DNA from: Alteromonas aquimaris
GTDB lineage: Bacteria; Pseudomonadota; Gammaproteobacteria; Enterobacterales; Alteromonadaceae
Length of the DNA stretch: 64,000 bases
Direction of reading: 5' to 3'
Assembly (NCBI RefSeq): GCF_026183695.1
Contig: NZ_JAPFRD010000009.1
Span: 124,001-188,000, forward strand
Part shown: piece by piece, positions 45,178 through 55,800 of the stretch
Position numbering within the stretch: position 1 is the stretch's first letter
Layout of the letters: each line of letters opens with the position of its first letter
The notes under the pieces: model-generated
Told to the model about the DNA's origin: nothing
Seen by the model: the letters and a program-made list of their open reading frames with translations, nothing else
Databases searched by the model: none
Position numbers and translations under genes: made by a program

Positions 45178-47721
45178 ATGGATAAATCGATTTCACTAAA
45201 TAAAAAGCTATTAGCGGCCTCCATTGCCACCCTACTGTCATCGATGGTTATGGCGCAAGAAGACGATCGTTCTCTTGAGTATATTGAGGTCACGAGTCAG
45301 AAAAGAGTTCAAAACTTACAAGAAGTACCTGTGGCTGTTACGGCGTTAAGTGGCGACGATTTACTTGATTCCGTTTCGTTTGATGTTTTTGATTTACAAT
45401 CATACGTACCTGCATTTGCTGCATTTCAAAGTCAAAGCGCCACCAACAGTGGGTTTTCAATTCGTTCAATTGGTACCTCTACCCAAAATTTTGGTTTTGA
45501 ACCCTCGGTAGGACTGTATGTGGACGGTGTTTACCGCTCCCGTCAAAATTCAATAATAAATGACTTAGCCGACATTCAACGTATCGAAATTCTACGTGGT
45601 CCCCAAGGTACCTTATTCGGTAAAAACACCCCAGCAGGGGCCGTTTCAATTTATACCCGCCCCCCTACGTTTGAAAATGGTGATGGTTATGTCACTGCCA
45701 CCGTGGGCAACGACAATTTGGTGAGCATTCAGGGCGCCTCTTCATTTATCGCGGTTGAAAATGAATTAGCTTTTCGCGCTTCAGGATTCACCACTCACCG
45801 GGACGGCTGGATTAATGACGCCAGTTCAGGCAAAACAATTAATGATCGCAATCGCTCAGGCGTTCGTTTGCAAGCTCTGTATCAACCGGAGGACAATTTA
45901 ACTGTCAGACTTATTGCAGATTACGCTGAAATAGACGAAGTGTGTTGTGCCGCGTTAACGTTTCAAGGCAACCAGACAGCGCTAGGTATTGAAGATAAAT
46001 TTGGCAGCGATGCTATGTTCGCTATGCCTCCATTCAACGCAACCCTTTTTAATAAAGGTGATTTTTATAATTACACCACCGCACTTTCGTTTCTGCCAGA
46101 GTCGACCATGGAAGATCAAGGTATTTCCGCTCAGGTAAGCTACGCGTTTAATCAACACTGGCAGCTGGAAAGTATTTCCGCGGTACGTAGTTTTAATAGC
46201 TTTGATAAGGTTGATGCTGATTTTTCAGATGCAGAAATTCTATTAACAAAAAATGATGCGCACCTGAATTCATTTTCACAAGAACTCCGCTTACATTATG
46301 CCTCCACGGACTTATCCGGATTAGTGGGAGCCTATTACTATTCTCAAAATCTGAATTTAGATTACGATATCGCCACCCAGGATGATTTTCCCTTTTTGTT
46401 TGCCGGGTTTGCGGCGCAAGTTATGCCTCTTATAGAAGGGTTGAATGGAATCAGTCAGTTGACCGGCGGTATGATACAGCCTGCCGCCATGCCAGCTCCG
46501 GGCAATACGCATTTCATCCATAATGCCTATCAGGAGCAAGACAGCTACGCATTATTTGCCCAAACTGACTGGCGTTTTATGCCTCGGTGGGAGCTTACTA
46601 CTGGCCTGCGTTACACCCGTGAGGATAAAAGCCTTAATGCGGTTTACAACGAACAAGGGCCGGGTATAAACGGTTTGTCCTTCGCTGAAGGTGATATTCC
46701 CAACCCCGTCGCAGCCGGCGCGGCATTACAAAGTATTGGTGCAGCGTTGATGGGTGGCGGCATGCCAGCCCCCGCAGATTTGGCGATTATCGCGCCGTTT
46801 CAGCAAGCGGGATGGGGCTATTATTTACTTAATACCGCCACAGTTCTCCCCCGTCCTCCCCTTGATGAATCCTTTAAAGATAATCAGGTTACCGGAACCG
46901 TGAAGTTAAGCTGGCAACCTACTGAGGAACAGTTAATCTATACCTCCCTATCGACCGGGTATAAATCAGGGGGGATCAATACAGACAGAATTTCCGCTCA
47001 ACTGGATCCGGTATTTAAAGCTGAAAAATCCAGAAGTGTTGAAGTCGGACTCAAGCAGGATTGGAATGAGTTAAATTTGCGCTTAAATCTTGCAGCTCAT
47101 ATTACCGCTATCAAAGACTTTCAATCATCTACGTTCACCGGCACAGGGTTTAATTTGTCGAACGCAGGTGATTTTGACAGTAAGGGAGTCGAAATAGAAC
47201 TGAGCTGGAATCCGCTGGTGAACACTTCTGTGGGTTTGAACTTTACTTATAATCAAGCGACCTTTGATTCTTTCGAACGAGGAACATGCTGGACAGCGAC
47301 CCCATGGCATTTTGGGACAGACGATCCGGGTAGAACTTCTCCAGACCTCCCCTACTGTTCGCGCAGCGGCGACCGAGTAGGCTTCGAGCCAGAGACCTCA
47401 TTTGCGATCTTGCTTAATCAGCATGTACAATTTTTCGGTTTGGCTACCCTACTCTCCGTTGACTACGCTTATGTGGGGAGCTTAATGATGGATCATTCTA
47501 ACGATCCCTTGAAGAAGAATGAAGCCTATAATCTGGTCAATTTGCGTTGGCAACTACCCCTAACTATGTTGGACAGTGAGCTAACATTCTGGGCACGCAA
47601 TGCTTTGGATGAAGAATATGTTGCCAGAAATGCCTTTGATGCTCCTTTCCAAGCAGGGAAGATAATGGCATACCCCGGTCAGCCACGTAGTTTTGGCGTC
47701 ACCTGGACCAGCCGGTTTTAA
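45178..47721 (+). CDS. TonB-dependent outer-membrane receptor
   Basis: An 847-residue protein with a signal peptide (KKLLAASIATLLSSMVMA). The region EYIEVTSQKRVQNLQEVPVA begins the plug and holds the TonB-box-like segment. The plug has IEILRGPQGTLFGKNTPAGA (about 138-157), followed by a 22-strand barrel ending in WTSRF with a terminal Phe. It is of the group common in Alteromonadales and sphingomonads. Substrate cannot be told; no substrate-specific enzymes sit beside it. No SusD-like partner. Confidence 0.93.
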   Translation: MDKSISLNKKLLAASIATLLSSMVMAQEDDRSLEYIEVTSQKRVQNLQEVPVAVTALSGDDLLDSVSFDVFDLQSYVPAFAAFQSQSATNSGFSIRSIGTSTQNFGFEPSVGLYVDGVYRSRQNSIINDLADIQRIEILRGPQGTLFGKNTPAGAVSIYTRPPTFENGDGYVTATVGNDNLVSIQGASSFIAVENELAFRASGFTTHRDGWINDASSGKTINDRNRSGVRLQALYQPEDNLTVRLIADYAEIDEVCCAALTFQGNQTALGIEDKFGSDAMFAMPPFNATLFNKGDFYNYTTALSFLPESTMEDQGISAQVSYAFNQHWQLESISAVRSFNSFDKVDADFSDAEILLTKNDAHLNSFSQELRLHYASTDLSGLVGAYYYSQNLNLDYDIATQDDFPFLFAGFAAQVMPLIEGLNGISQLTGGMIQPAAMPAPGNTHFIHNAYQEQDSYALFAQTDWRFMPRWELTTGLRYTREDKSLNAVYNEQGPGINGLSFAEGDIPNPVAAGAALQSIGAALMGGGMPAPADLAIIAPFQQAGWGYYLLNTATVLPRPPLDESFKDNQVTGTVKLSWQPTEEQLIYTSLSTGYKSGGINTDRISAQLDPVFKAEKSRSVEVGLKQDWNELNLRLNLAAHITAIKDFQSSTFTGTGFNLSNAGDFDSKGVEIELSWNPLVNTSVGLNFTYNQATFDSFERGTCWTATPWHFGTDDPGRTSPDLPYCSRSGDRVGFEPETSFAILLNQHVQFFGLATLLSVDYAYVGSLMMDHSNDPLKKNEAYNLVNLRWQLPLTMLDSELTFWARNALDEEYVARNAFDAPFQAGKIMAYPGQPRSFGVTWTSRF

Positions 47722-47766
47722 ACAGCTAGGAGCAGCAACAAAGTTGCTGCTCCTAGCTGTTTATAC
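47720..47766 (+). terminator. Very long perfect hairpin at the receptor stop codon
   Basis: A perfect 20-bp stem: the left arm 47720-47739 begins AAACAGCTAGG and the right arm 47743-47762 ends CCTAGCTGTTT, with loop AAA. It overlaps the receptor TAA. It has no long T-run (only TTTATA), so it may be a terminator or a 3'-end stabiliser. Confidence 0.7.
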
Positions 47767-48576
47767 CTAGTGTTATGCATTGGCCTGTATGGATTCCCGA
47801 AAACTGTTCGCGCCTTTTTACCTGTTCCCTCAGCCATTTTCAACGAAGTTTCCAACATCCGTTGATATCTGCAATTTCACGAGATCAGCTTTTGTTTAGC
47901 CATAAGAAACTCAACTATTGATTCGGGCGCTTTTAAACCAACAACAAGGATAGCTTGAATCGGTTGAAGGGATGATGCCACTTTTTATACAGCCTGTAGT
48001 CACTTTAAAATTTCAGTCACACATCCAGAAAACGAAGCCCTTTATTCTGCGATTACCGCCTGTTTACCTAATCAAGAATAACGCTTCATTCACTCCCTCC
48101 ACCGATGGGTGTTTTTATTGCTCACAAGAAAGGGAGAATCATCCTGCTCCCCAGCCCTGGAGTTTGGCCAGGCAGCATGATCGGCGTGTGGTCAGCGGTT
48201 CAAGAAGCAAGTCCCCTTGTTGCTGGGGTAGTCTGGGGGGCTCCAGGAATGAAACTTGATGCGCTGAGGTCGATCAAACGTAGCCCCGCGAAGCGTCCCC
48301 ACCCCGAACTGCTTTTACTTTACGCTACGTAGTTGCTCGCAGATGCGATGCCACCTGGCCTAAACGCGTAAGCTTGGATGTTAAGGGGAGTTAATCGTCC
48401 ATCAACTCCCCGCTTAAGTAAGGGGGCGAGACATACGGGCTGAAGCAATCATTCCACGCAATGCGCTGTGGCCCGTCTCAATCACAGCGGAGGAAAATAG
48501 TCTGCCGGCATATCTTCATCTCGAATCTGTGCTTGCAAGGTTTGTCCACCGCGCGATATTTGAGTTAATTGAGCGT
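47767..48576. other. Long non-coding stretch between receptor and metalloprotease genes
   Basis: About 800 bp with no supported gene. It includes a hairpin GGGGAGTT (48385-48392) with AACTCCCC (48404-48411). Positions 48482-48576 look like a lost coding extension of the metalloprotease (see findings). Confidence 0.4.
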
Positions 48577-50961
48577 TTAAATGGGCGAACCAGGAGGTAA
48601 TGGTTTCGCATCAAATTTCATCGGCCACTCACCCGTTTGCCAATATTGTTCAAAATATCCCGATAATACTCCTTTTGCAGGGTGACGACTTTTGGATGAC
48701 AACCAGTTCGAAAACTTTTTAAGGCTGGCCTTCATCGCCAGACGTACCTCAGGAGCAAGCTTTTCAGAATTGGCAGCATCCACCACAGCATTTAAGGCAA
48801 CCAATTGCAATCTTGCTTTTAATCCATAGTCTGGTTGCTTTTCCTGATACCAGTGTAAATCGAAAATACGATCCATCAAATTGGAGATATCCGGTACGTC
48901 ACGTCGCTGATGGCGCTGCCAGGACAATCGATTAAGACGTTCAGGAGCCAGCAATAATGAAAAAGCATACGCTGCAGCAGCTTCTGCCGCGCTGACCGGG
49001 TCAAACATTCTGCCCATACGTCCTTTAAAATGTTCACGGGTGATGTCGTCACCAAAAATGGTAGGCGTGATGAGCTGAAACAAATTATCCGGTATCCGAA
49101 GATAGTTTGCTGACGTGGCTTCAAGTAGTTGTTTGATGGCTTTTTTTTGCGTTTCCCCATCGATAATTTGCTGGCCGCTCACATCCTGAGCCGATGACTT
49201 TATTTCATATTCATATTGCAGCCCTCCAATCTGTTTGGCTAGCGCAGAAAGTTGGTAGCGATGGAGTAAATAAATGGGTACCAGTACGTCCTCTATGGCT
49301 GACAAGCCTTGTCCTTCGCGAATAGTGTCCATCCCTAACTGCGCTAACGCTATTTCGCGAATAGCCGAAATTTCTTCAAATGCGCTGATGGGATCGCCTC
49401 CATTGTCCCACATGTGTCCGCTACCTGATGCTTCAAAGTGAGCCCGGGTATCTACATCGGTTTTGTAAGGTAGCTTTTGCTGCTTCGCCGATTCGATTTG
49501 TTGCGCCAAACCGGCATCCTCGGATGCATGGGTATAGTCCTGATAACCGTACGCAATTGCATGCTTATCCCATTCCCCTATTCCACTTTCGTACGCGCCT
49601 TCCAGTGATAGCTTACCGTTTTCGAGTTTAATTAACGGATGAGGGTAATCCATCACCGAGGCGCGATTATTTTCAGAGGCAGCAAAATTATGAGCGATCC
49701 CCAACGTATGTCCCACTTCATGCGCAGATAATTGTCGAATGCGCGCCAATGCCATTTCAACCTGGCTATCGGTGGCGCTTTCGTTATCTGTAAATGGGCT
49801 GGTTAAACCCAATGCAATGAGGTAATCCTGTCGAACGCGTAACGAACCTAAAGTTACGTGGCCTTTAATAAGTTCACCTGTTCGTGGGTCCACGACCGAT
49901 GCCCCATAAGACCAGCCGCGGGTTGCGCGATGCACCCATTGAATAACGTTATAGCGTACATCCATCGGATCTGCATCTTCGGGTAACATTTTTACCTGGA
50001 ACGCGTTGGTGTATCCAATCGACGAAAATGCTTCATTCCACCAGCTGGCTCCATCCCTTAGTGCCGATAGAACAGGTTCGGGAATGCCGGGATCCAGATA
50101 GTAGACGATAGGCTCGACAGCTTCACTTTGTTTGGCAGCAGGATCTTTTTTAGCCAACCTATGCCGTATGATATATTTTTTCTCCATCGGCTCATTGATA
50201 GCCGAGGCATAGTCAAAGTAGGAGAATTTCCAATATCCTGAATACGGATGAAATGCTCGGGGCTGATAGCCCGCCTCGGGCAATGCGACAAAAGAATGAT
50301 GCATATGAACCGACACACTATTGGCATCCGGTGCTACCTGCTGCATGTATTCGCCCGGCTTATCTTTCGCAGTGAATGTTACTAACGCTTCCAGCTCTGA
50401 ATTTTTGATAAATCCCTTACTTCGTGCAAGCACTACCCCACTGCGCGCGGCATCCACTTCGAACGTGCCTTGTTTAGTGTCTTTCAAACGCTTGACAACG
50501 CCATGCACGTCACTAAACAAATAAGGGGTATAATCAATCAGCACCCCATCTTTGTTACTGGCAACCACTTCAAATCCGGCTATTACAGAATGGGCAAATG
50601 CTTCTTCAATACTTTGTTGCTCAGCTGGGTTGTTAGAATCAGCTCGAAACCGGGTGTTAAGTTGTCTAAGTAGAACTTTATTGCCAAACCGTGAAAATTT
50701 AACCAGCCGGGTATCTCCTAGCTGGCCTCGATCCAGGCCAATATCATTGGAGCCTATTCCCCTGGGCAAACTGGTTTGGAAAAGCAGCTCATCATCCAGG
50801 GTGGTTAATTCCAGATAAATTTTATCTTTTGACTGGTCATAGTAAAAAGGAATAAATCCGTCATGCCGCTGCATATCGCGGGTAAACTCACCAATAATCG
50901 GCAAGGCAGCGGCCGCCTGCAATGTAATCATACACAGAGTAAGTAAAATGACCCTTATCAT
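48577..50961 (-). CDS. Exported zinc-dependent metalloprotease (metzincin type, DUF5117/DUF4953-like)
   Basis: A 794-residue protein with a signal peptide (IRVILLTLCMITLQAAA). The zinc site is HEVGHTLGIAHN (HExxHxxGxxH, near residue 410), followed by the family regions SVMDYPHPLIKLENG and GEWDKHAIAYGYQ. Its C-terminus reads PLPPGSPI and stops; a one-base shift extends the coding sequence. Its ATG overlaps the recD stop by 4 nt, an unexpected junction for a secreted protease. Substrate unknown. Confidence 0.88.
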   Translation of the reverse strand: MIRVILLTLCMITLQAAAALPIIGEFTRDMQRHDGFIPFYYDQSKDKIYLELTTLDDELLFQTSLPRGIGSNDIGLDRGQLGDTRLVKFSRFGNKVLLRQLNTRFRADSNNPAEQQSIEEAFAHSVIAGFEVVASNKDGVLIDYTPYLFSDVHGVVKRLKDTKQGTFEVDAARSGVVLARSKGFIKNSELEALVTFTAKDKPGEYMQQVAPDANSVSVHMHHSFVALPEAGYQPRAFHPYSGYWKFSYFDYASAINEPMEKKYIIRHRLAKKDPAAKQSEAVEPIVYYLDPGIPEPVLSALRDGASWWNEAFSSIGYTNAFQVKMLPEDADPMDVRYNVIQWVHRATRGWSYGASVVDPRTGELIKGHVTLGSLRVRQDYLIALGLTSPFTDNESATDSQVEMALARIRQLSAHEVGHTLGIAHNFAASENNRASVMDYPHPLIKLENGKLSLEGAYESGIGEWDKHAIAYGYQDYTHASEDAGLAQQIESAKQQKLPYKTDVDTRAHFEASGSGHMWDNGGDPISAFEEISAIREIALAQLGMDTIREGQGLSAIEDVLVPIYLLHRYQLSALAKQIGGLQYEYEIKSSAQDVSGQQIIDGETQKKAIKQLLEATSANYLRIPDNLFQLITPTIFGDDITREHFKGRMGRMFDPVSAAEAAAAYAFSLLLAPERLNRLSWQRHQRRDVPDISNLMDRIFDLHWYQEKQPDYGLKARLQLVALNAVVDAANSEKLAPEVRLAMKASLKKFSNWLSSKSRHPAKGVLSGYFEQYWQTGEWPMKFDAKPLPPGSPI

Positions 50962-52880
50962 GCTTCATCCTTCGATATGTGCGTTTGTTGTTTTCTAATG
51001 TGTTCACTCAATCCAGAAAATCGTTGCTGACGTGATTGTACGGCGTCCATAAATACCTTTTCCTCACACACGAATGCACAACTATATTTTCCTCGCGTTA
51101 ATCCTGTATAGAGTAATTCTCGACAATTCAAGCTGAATTGCTGATCACTAGTGGTGTCAGGTAAAATCATCATTACGTTGGTGAATTCGGACCCTTGAGA
51201 TTTATGTATGGTCATCGCATAGGCTGACTGTACTGAAGGTAAGCGGGATAAATTCACCGATCGCAACCTGCCCATATCAGTATCGAACCATGCTTTCAGG
51301 TTGCCTTTTTCATCAGGCCATACAATTCCAACGTCCCCATTATAAAGTTTGTTGGCGTAATTATTTTCCAGCACCAAGATGGGTTGACCCGCGTAAAAGC
51401 GTGCTAAGGCACTGCTACCTGTTTGATTAACCCGTGCGGCCCGTTGCCTGGCCACAGTTTCAATCTGCTGATTCAATCTCTCCACTCCCCATCGGCCTTT
51501 TTTTACGGGGGTCAGCCAACGGCAAAAGAGCGAAGCATCGAGAGCTTCTCTAGCGCTGGCTGCGCTGAATAGTGGTTGAAAACATTGCTGGATCAACAAG
51601 GTTAGGTTGTGGGTGAAAAGCGATGGGGATAAGCGAAAAACTGACTGCGTATTAAACAGGGAGGGTAACTGATCTGAATTTAACTCAATCTGCCGGTTCC
51701 ACGCCTCTTGCCCATCGCCGGAACGAATTAATTGCGCACCAGCCGCTAATTCTCCCCCGAAGCGCTGAGATGTTTGTAAGGTAAAAGTAAATGACTGAGA
51801 TGGCTGTACCCGGGTATCTAACAAGAGATTGGGGTTTAATCTGTGTATGTGCTTCAATAAATCCTCACATACAACGTTAGTGGCTGTTTGGGCACCCACT
51901 AACGCTTCCAATACATTCCCGGACTCAATGGCCGGCAATTGGTCGGCGTCTCCAACGAGAATTAATTGGCACGCGGGCTTTAGGGCGCGAACGGTACGCA
52001 CCATTAGGGCGAGATCAACCATTGAAGCTTCATCTATAATCAGGACATCACACTCTAGGGGCTGACTTTGATTTCTTTTTGTACTGACCTCAAAAGGACT
52101 GATCCCGAGAAGGCGATGTAATGTGACAGCTTGGGTAGGAACAATTTGCGCCATTTTCGCCAGTGTAGGGTCATTATTTGTCGCTGTCAGCAATTCAACG
52201 GTGTGGGCAATGGATTCCCCTAACCGCTGCGCGGCTTTTCCCGTGGGTGCGGCCAATTGAATATCAAGGCTACCGTTTGCTACCGTTTGCAGAGCGAGCA
52301 AGATCCGCGCGACAGTGTAAGTCTTGCCGGTTCCGGGTCCGCCGTTAACAATACAAAATGGCAGCATAAGGCTAGCCGCAGTTGCCACCTGCTGCCAATC
52401 TTCTGAAGCCGTGGTATCAGGAAATAACAATGGCCAGATTGTGGCCAGGGCATCATATTTCTGGGATGACAGACTATGTAATTTTTGACGTTGGCAAATG
52501 GCTGCAGCCAGTTCTTGTTCAAACGACCAATAACGCTTTGTATATAACCGAGTTTCATCCAGAATGATTAAAGCATCAGTCAAGCGGGAACAAATGCTGG
52601 CAACAAGTGGTTGTAATTTTTCATAAGGAGGGATATTAATTTCGACACTACTATCGTCACAGTTCTGCACGGTGCGACCGGCAAAGGCGGTTAAATCGAG
52701 ACACGTGTGCCCCTGCCTTTGCGCCTGACTTAGCAAAATCACGATATTGCGCCATAACACCGCGGTGGCGTCATCTAATTCATAGTCACTTAACACCTTA
52801 GCTGTGTACCAATCTATAGGCTCGATATTATTATCTAATTGTTTTCTACCTCCCGGCATGATGGATTCAATGAGTTTCAT
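50958..52880 (-). CDS. recD: Exodeoxyribonuclease V alpha subunit (RecD)
   Basis: A 640-residue 5'-3' SF1 helicase, the fast motor of RecBCD. Walker A is GGPGTGKTYT (near 180-189), Walker B region DVLIIDEASMVDL, then QLILVGDADQLPAIESG and the C-terminal AYAMTIHKSQGSEF and LLYTGLTRGK motifs. Starts with a 4-nt overlap to recB. An extra 20-residue lead (LIESIMPGGRKQLD) precedes the usual N-terminal domain. Confidence 0.96.
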   Translation of the reverse strand: MKLIESIMPGGRKQLDNNIEPIDWYTAKVLSDYELDDATAVLWRNIVILLSQAQRQGHTCLDLTAFAGRTVQNCDDSSVEINIPPYEKLQPLVASICSRLTDALIILDETRLYTKRYWSFEQELAAAICQRQKLHSLSSQKYDALATIWPLLFPDTTASEDWQQVATAASLMLPFCIVNGGPGTGKTYTVARILLALQTVANGSLDIQLAAPTGKAAQRLGESIAHTVELLTATNNDPTLAKMAQIVPTQAVTLHRLLGISPFEVSTKRNQSQPLECDVLIIDEASMVDLALMVRTVRALKPACQLILVGDADQLPAIESGNVLEALVGAQTATNVVCEDLLKHIHRLNPNLLLDTRVQPSQSFTFTLQTSQRFGGELAAGAQLIRSGDGQEAWNRQIELNSDQLPSLFNTQSVFRLSPSLFTHNLTLLIQQCFQPLFSAASAREALDASLFCRWLTPVKKGRWGVERLNQQIETVARQRAARVNQTGSSALARFYAGQPILVLENNYANKLYNGDVGIVWPDEKGNLKAWFDTDMGRLRSVNLSRLPSVQSAYAMTIHKSQGSEFTNVMMILPDTTSDQQFSLNCRELLYTGLTRGKYSCAFVCEEKVFMDAVQSRQQRFSGLSEHIRKQQTHISKDEA

Positions 52881-55800
52881 ACAGCCTGCTCCAACTGCTC
52901 GTTCTCATTAAATATCGCATCGAGTTCATTTAATAAGGAGCTCTCAAGCGGGCTGTGAAAAACGCCCTCGTATTGGTTATTGTCAGGGTGCATGCCACGA
53001 AGATACAAATAGTAGACTCCTCCAAAATGCAATTGAGGCTCGTAACCCGGTAACATTTGTTTTAGATACCTGTGTAAAGCAAGTGCGTAAATCAAATATT
53101 GAAGATCATACAAATGATGCTGGTTGTTTCTGGCTAACAGTTCTTCTTGATAATCTGCGTATGCATTTCCCAGGTATGTCGACTTATAGTCTGCCACAAA
53201 AAACCTGCCTTCCCATTCGAAAATTAAATCAATGAATCCATGCATCATCCCGCTGAGTATTTGCTGCCCTGGCATTATGAGAGGAGTCGAATCTGTCAGT
53301 CTATTCTTACGATGCGCATTAACTAAAGCGGCGAGCTTGGTCGCGTTCAACTTATGTATGGGAAAATAGAATTTGGCTTCACGAATGGTTTTGTCCTTAG
53401 GAATCGCTGACAGCGTTAGTCCCGGTGCTGACGCTGAAAGGGGGGTATGTAATGTTTCATCTAACCAATGGAAAAGATCAGTAGATTGAGCATCAGCGAG
53501 GAGGTTATGTCGCTTAAGTACTGAGTCCACATTATCACACCAAGCCTCTTGCGCTGTGGCGACATGGGAAAAATCTTTTTCTTCTAACAAGTCGTGTAAT
53601 AAGTTTCCTGCGGCTGCGCCTTTCTCAAACGAAAAACGAAAGGGGATTGTCTGCACTTCATTATCTTCCTGTTCAACGATTGGAGTAGGCACAACAATTT
53701 CCCGTTCCCGCATATCCTGGCGTGTAATGTTTTCGAATCGCGCGATAGACGAAAAGGAATAAAGTCGCCAATCATCCTTTACCGCCCCCGTAAATGTATT
53801 GCATTTAAGTGTTTGAGGGGCAGCGATAGGCGCGCTCGTCAGTTGTTGGGCCTGTGCAGAATCAATTGAAATAACACTCGTATCACCACATTCGTTTGCT
53901 ATCGATTGCAACTGCTCGAGCCATTTTCCACTTGCTTCAACATTACAGGCTTTAGCCAACGCGGACGATTCACTGCCAGCAAAGGGTGCCACCCCAAGAT
54001 AACATCGATGAGCAGCTCGCGTTACCGCAACATATAAAAGGCGCATGGATTCTGCATTCCCCTCTTCGCGGCAGCGTTCTATGGCAGCATAGGTTGCGCC
54101 AAGCTGCAAGCATTGACTTTGATTGACCTCATCAAAATACCGATATTGTTGGGCCAGCTGATTGCCAGCTTTTACTGGATCACGATAATCACTGGCAAAA
54201 GGCACAAACACAATCGGGTACTCCAGTCCTTTCGAACCATGTTGTGTCATGATTTGAATTAAATGCGCGTCACTTTCCAGCCGCTGAATATATTCGCTGG
54301 CTAACGCGGTGTCGTGGATATGGTGGTCCAGCCATAACAACAAACGTTCACCTTGCTGGTTTGGAATAGTCGCATGCTGGATCACTTCAGCCAGATGCAT
54401 GTAGTTGGTTACCTGACGCTCATTATCATCTGAATAACTGACAAAATGCTGTTTGAGCAAATGAATGATGACACTCATACATCCCTGTTGCTGCCACATC
54501 ACCTTTAACTGCATCATATGGGTAACAATGTTATCCCACTGTTGCTCATCTTCACTATGCAAAAACTGAATTAACGAATCTGCCCCCATCCCTAACAAGG
54601 GGCTGGTGAGGGCTGTGCGTAAAGCACTGTTGTCTGAAAAGTGCCAAATCCCAGTCAGTAACTTGAGTAAGTCCTTTGCTTCGGCGCTTGAAAACAAGTT
54701 TTCTTTATTACTAAGAAACACTGCGCTAAGCCCAGCCTTCGCCAGAGTCTGTTTAACGATAAGAGCTTCCGGAGTATTTCGCACTAAGATAGCGATATCT
54801 TTTGGTTCAACGGCTGATGCGCCCAACCTCGCCTGTTCAAATAACCGTACAATTTCATTGCTTAGCCAGGTAGCCAACCCCCTTTGCATGGCCGTTTTAT
54901 TGTCAGCGAGTTGCGCATCATCTGATAACAGAGCGTAAGTTAATGCACTGCGATCGATAGCGGGATCATGGAGTAGCGTTTTCGTTGCTTTTGCTTGCTC
55001 AGTGTACTTAACTGGCTCGTAGTGAATATCAAATCCAAACACATCTGTGGGGTCTGCAGAAAGCGCATTACCGTAGAACAAACGGTTGTATGCATTCACC
55101 ATTCCTTTAACAGAACGCCAGTTAGTATCCATCACCCAGCGAAAATCTGCGTTTCTGGCTGCCTGTAAATAGGTAAAGATATCCCCGCCCCTAAACGCAT
55201 AGATGGCCTGCTTGGGATCGCCAATCATCATCAATAAGGAGTGTTCGTCGGCTTTCGGATAGACATGGTCAAGTATTCGATATTGAAAGCTATCAGTATC
55301 CTGAAACTCATCAATAAGTGCTGCAGGGTAAAGCGTATGCAGTTGTTCGGCTACCTTACCCCCGGGTTCACTTACTTGTGTAGCGAAAATTCGTATCAGA
55401 TCATCGAAATCCATTACCCCTAACTGGCGCTTTTGTTTTTCTACATGTTCACGAATAAACAATATGCCTTGCCGCGCCAACGCTAATGAAGCCTGCTTCT
55501 CCATACGCGACTGCGCGTCTTTCTCCAGTTGGCTTACGCTGTTTTTGACTTCAGTGATTAATTCCTTCAAAGGTTGGAAAAGTGTTTTTAATTCTTCGTT
55601 ACCGCGGTAGCGATTACCATTAATAAAACGACCAACCTCAGCGGGAGGCACAGTGAGGGCGCTAGTTGATAACCACTCTAATACACGATGCCATTCCTCT
55701 CGGCGCTCAGAAGCGTCCTTTTTACCCTCTATCAGCGTATCGACGATGACGGGTTGGTGTGCTTCCAACGCACTTTTCACCGCAGTAAACAAAAGCTGAA

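Noticed and set aside
48105-48332. 75-codon plus-strand ORF in the receptor-metalloprotease gap
   Set aside because: No ribosome-binding site, odd composition, overlaps another frame, and no family features.
48385-48411. Hairpin GGGGAGTT/AACTCCCC as a terminator
   Set aside because: It is not followed by a T-run on either strand and no gene ends next to it.
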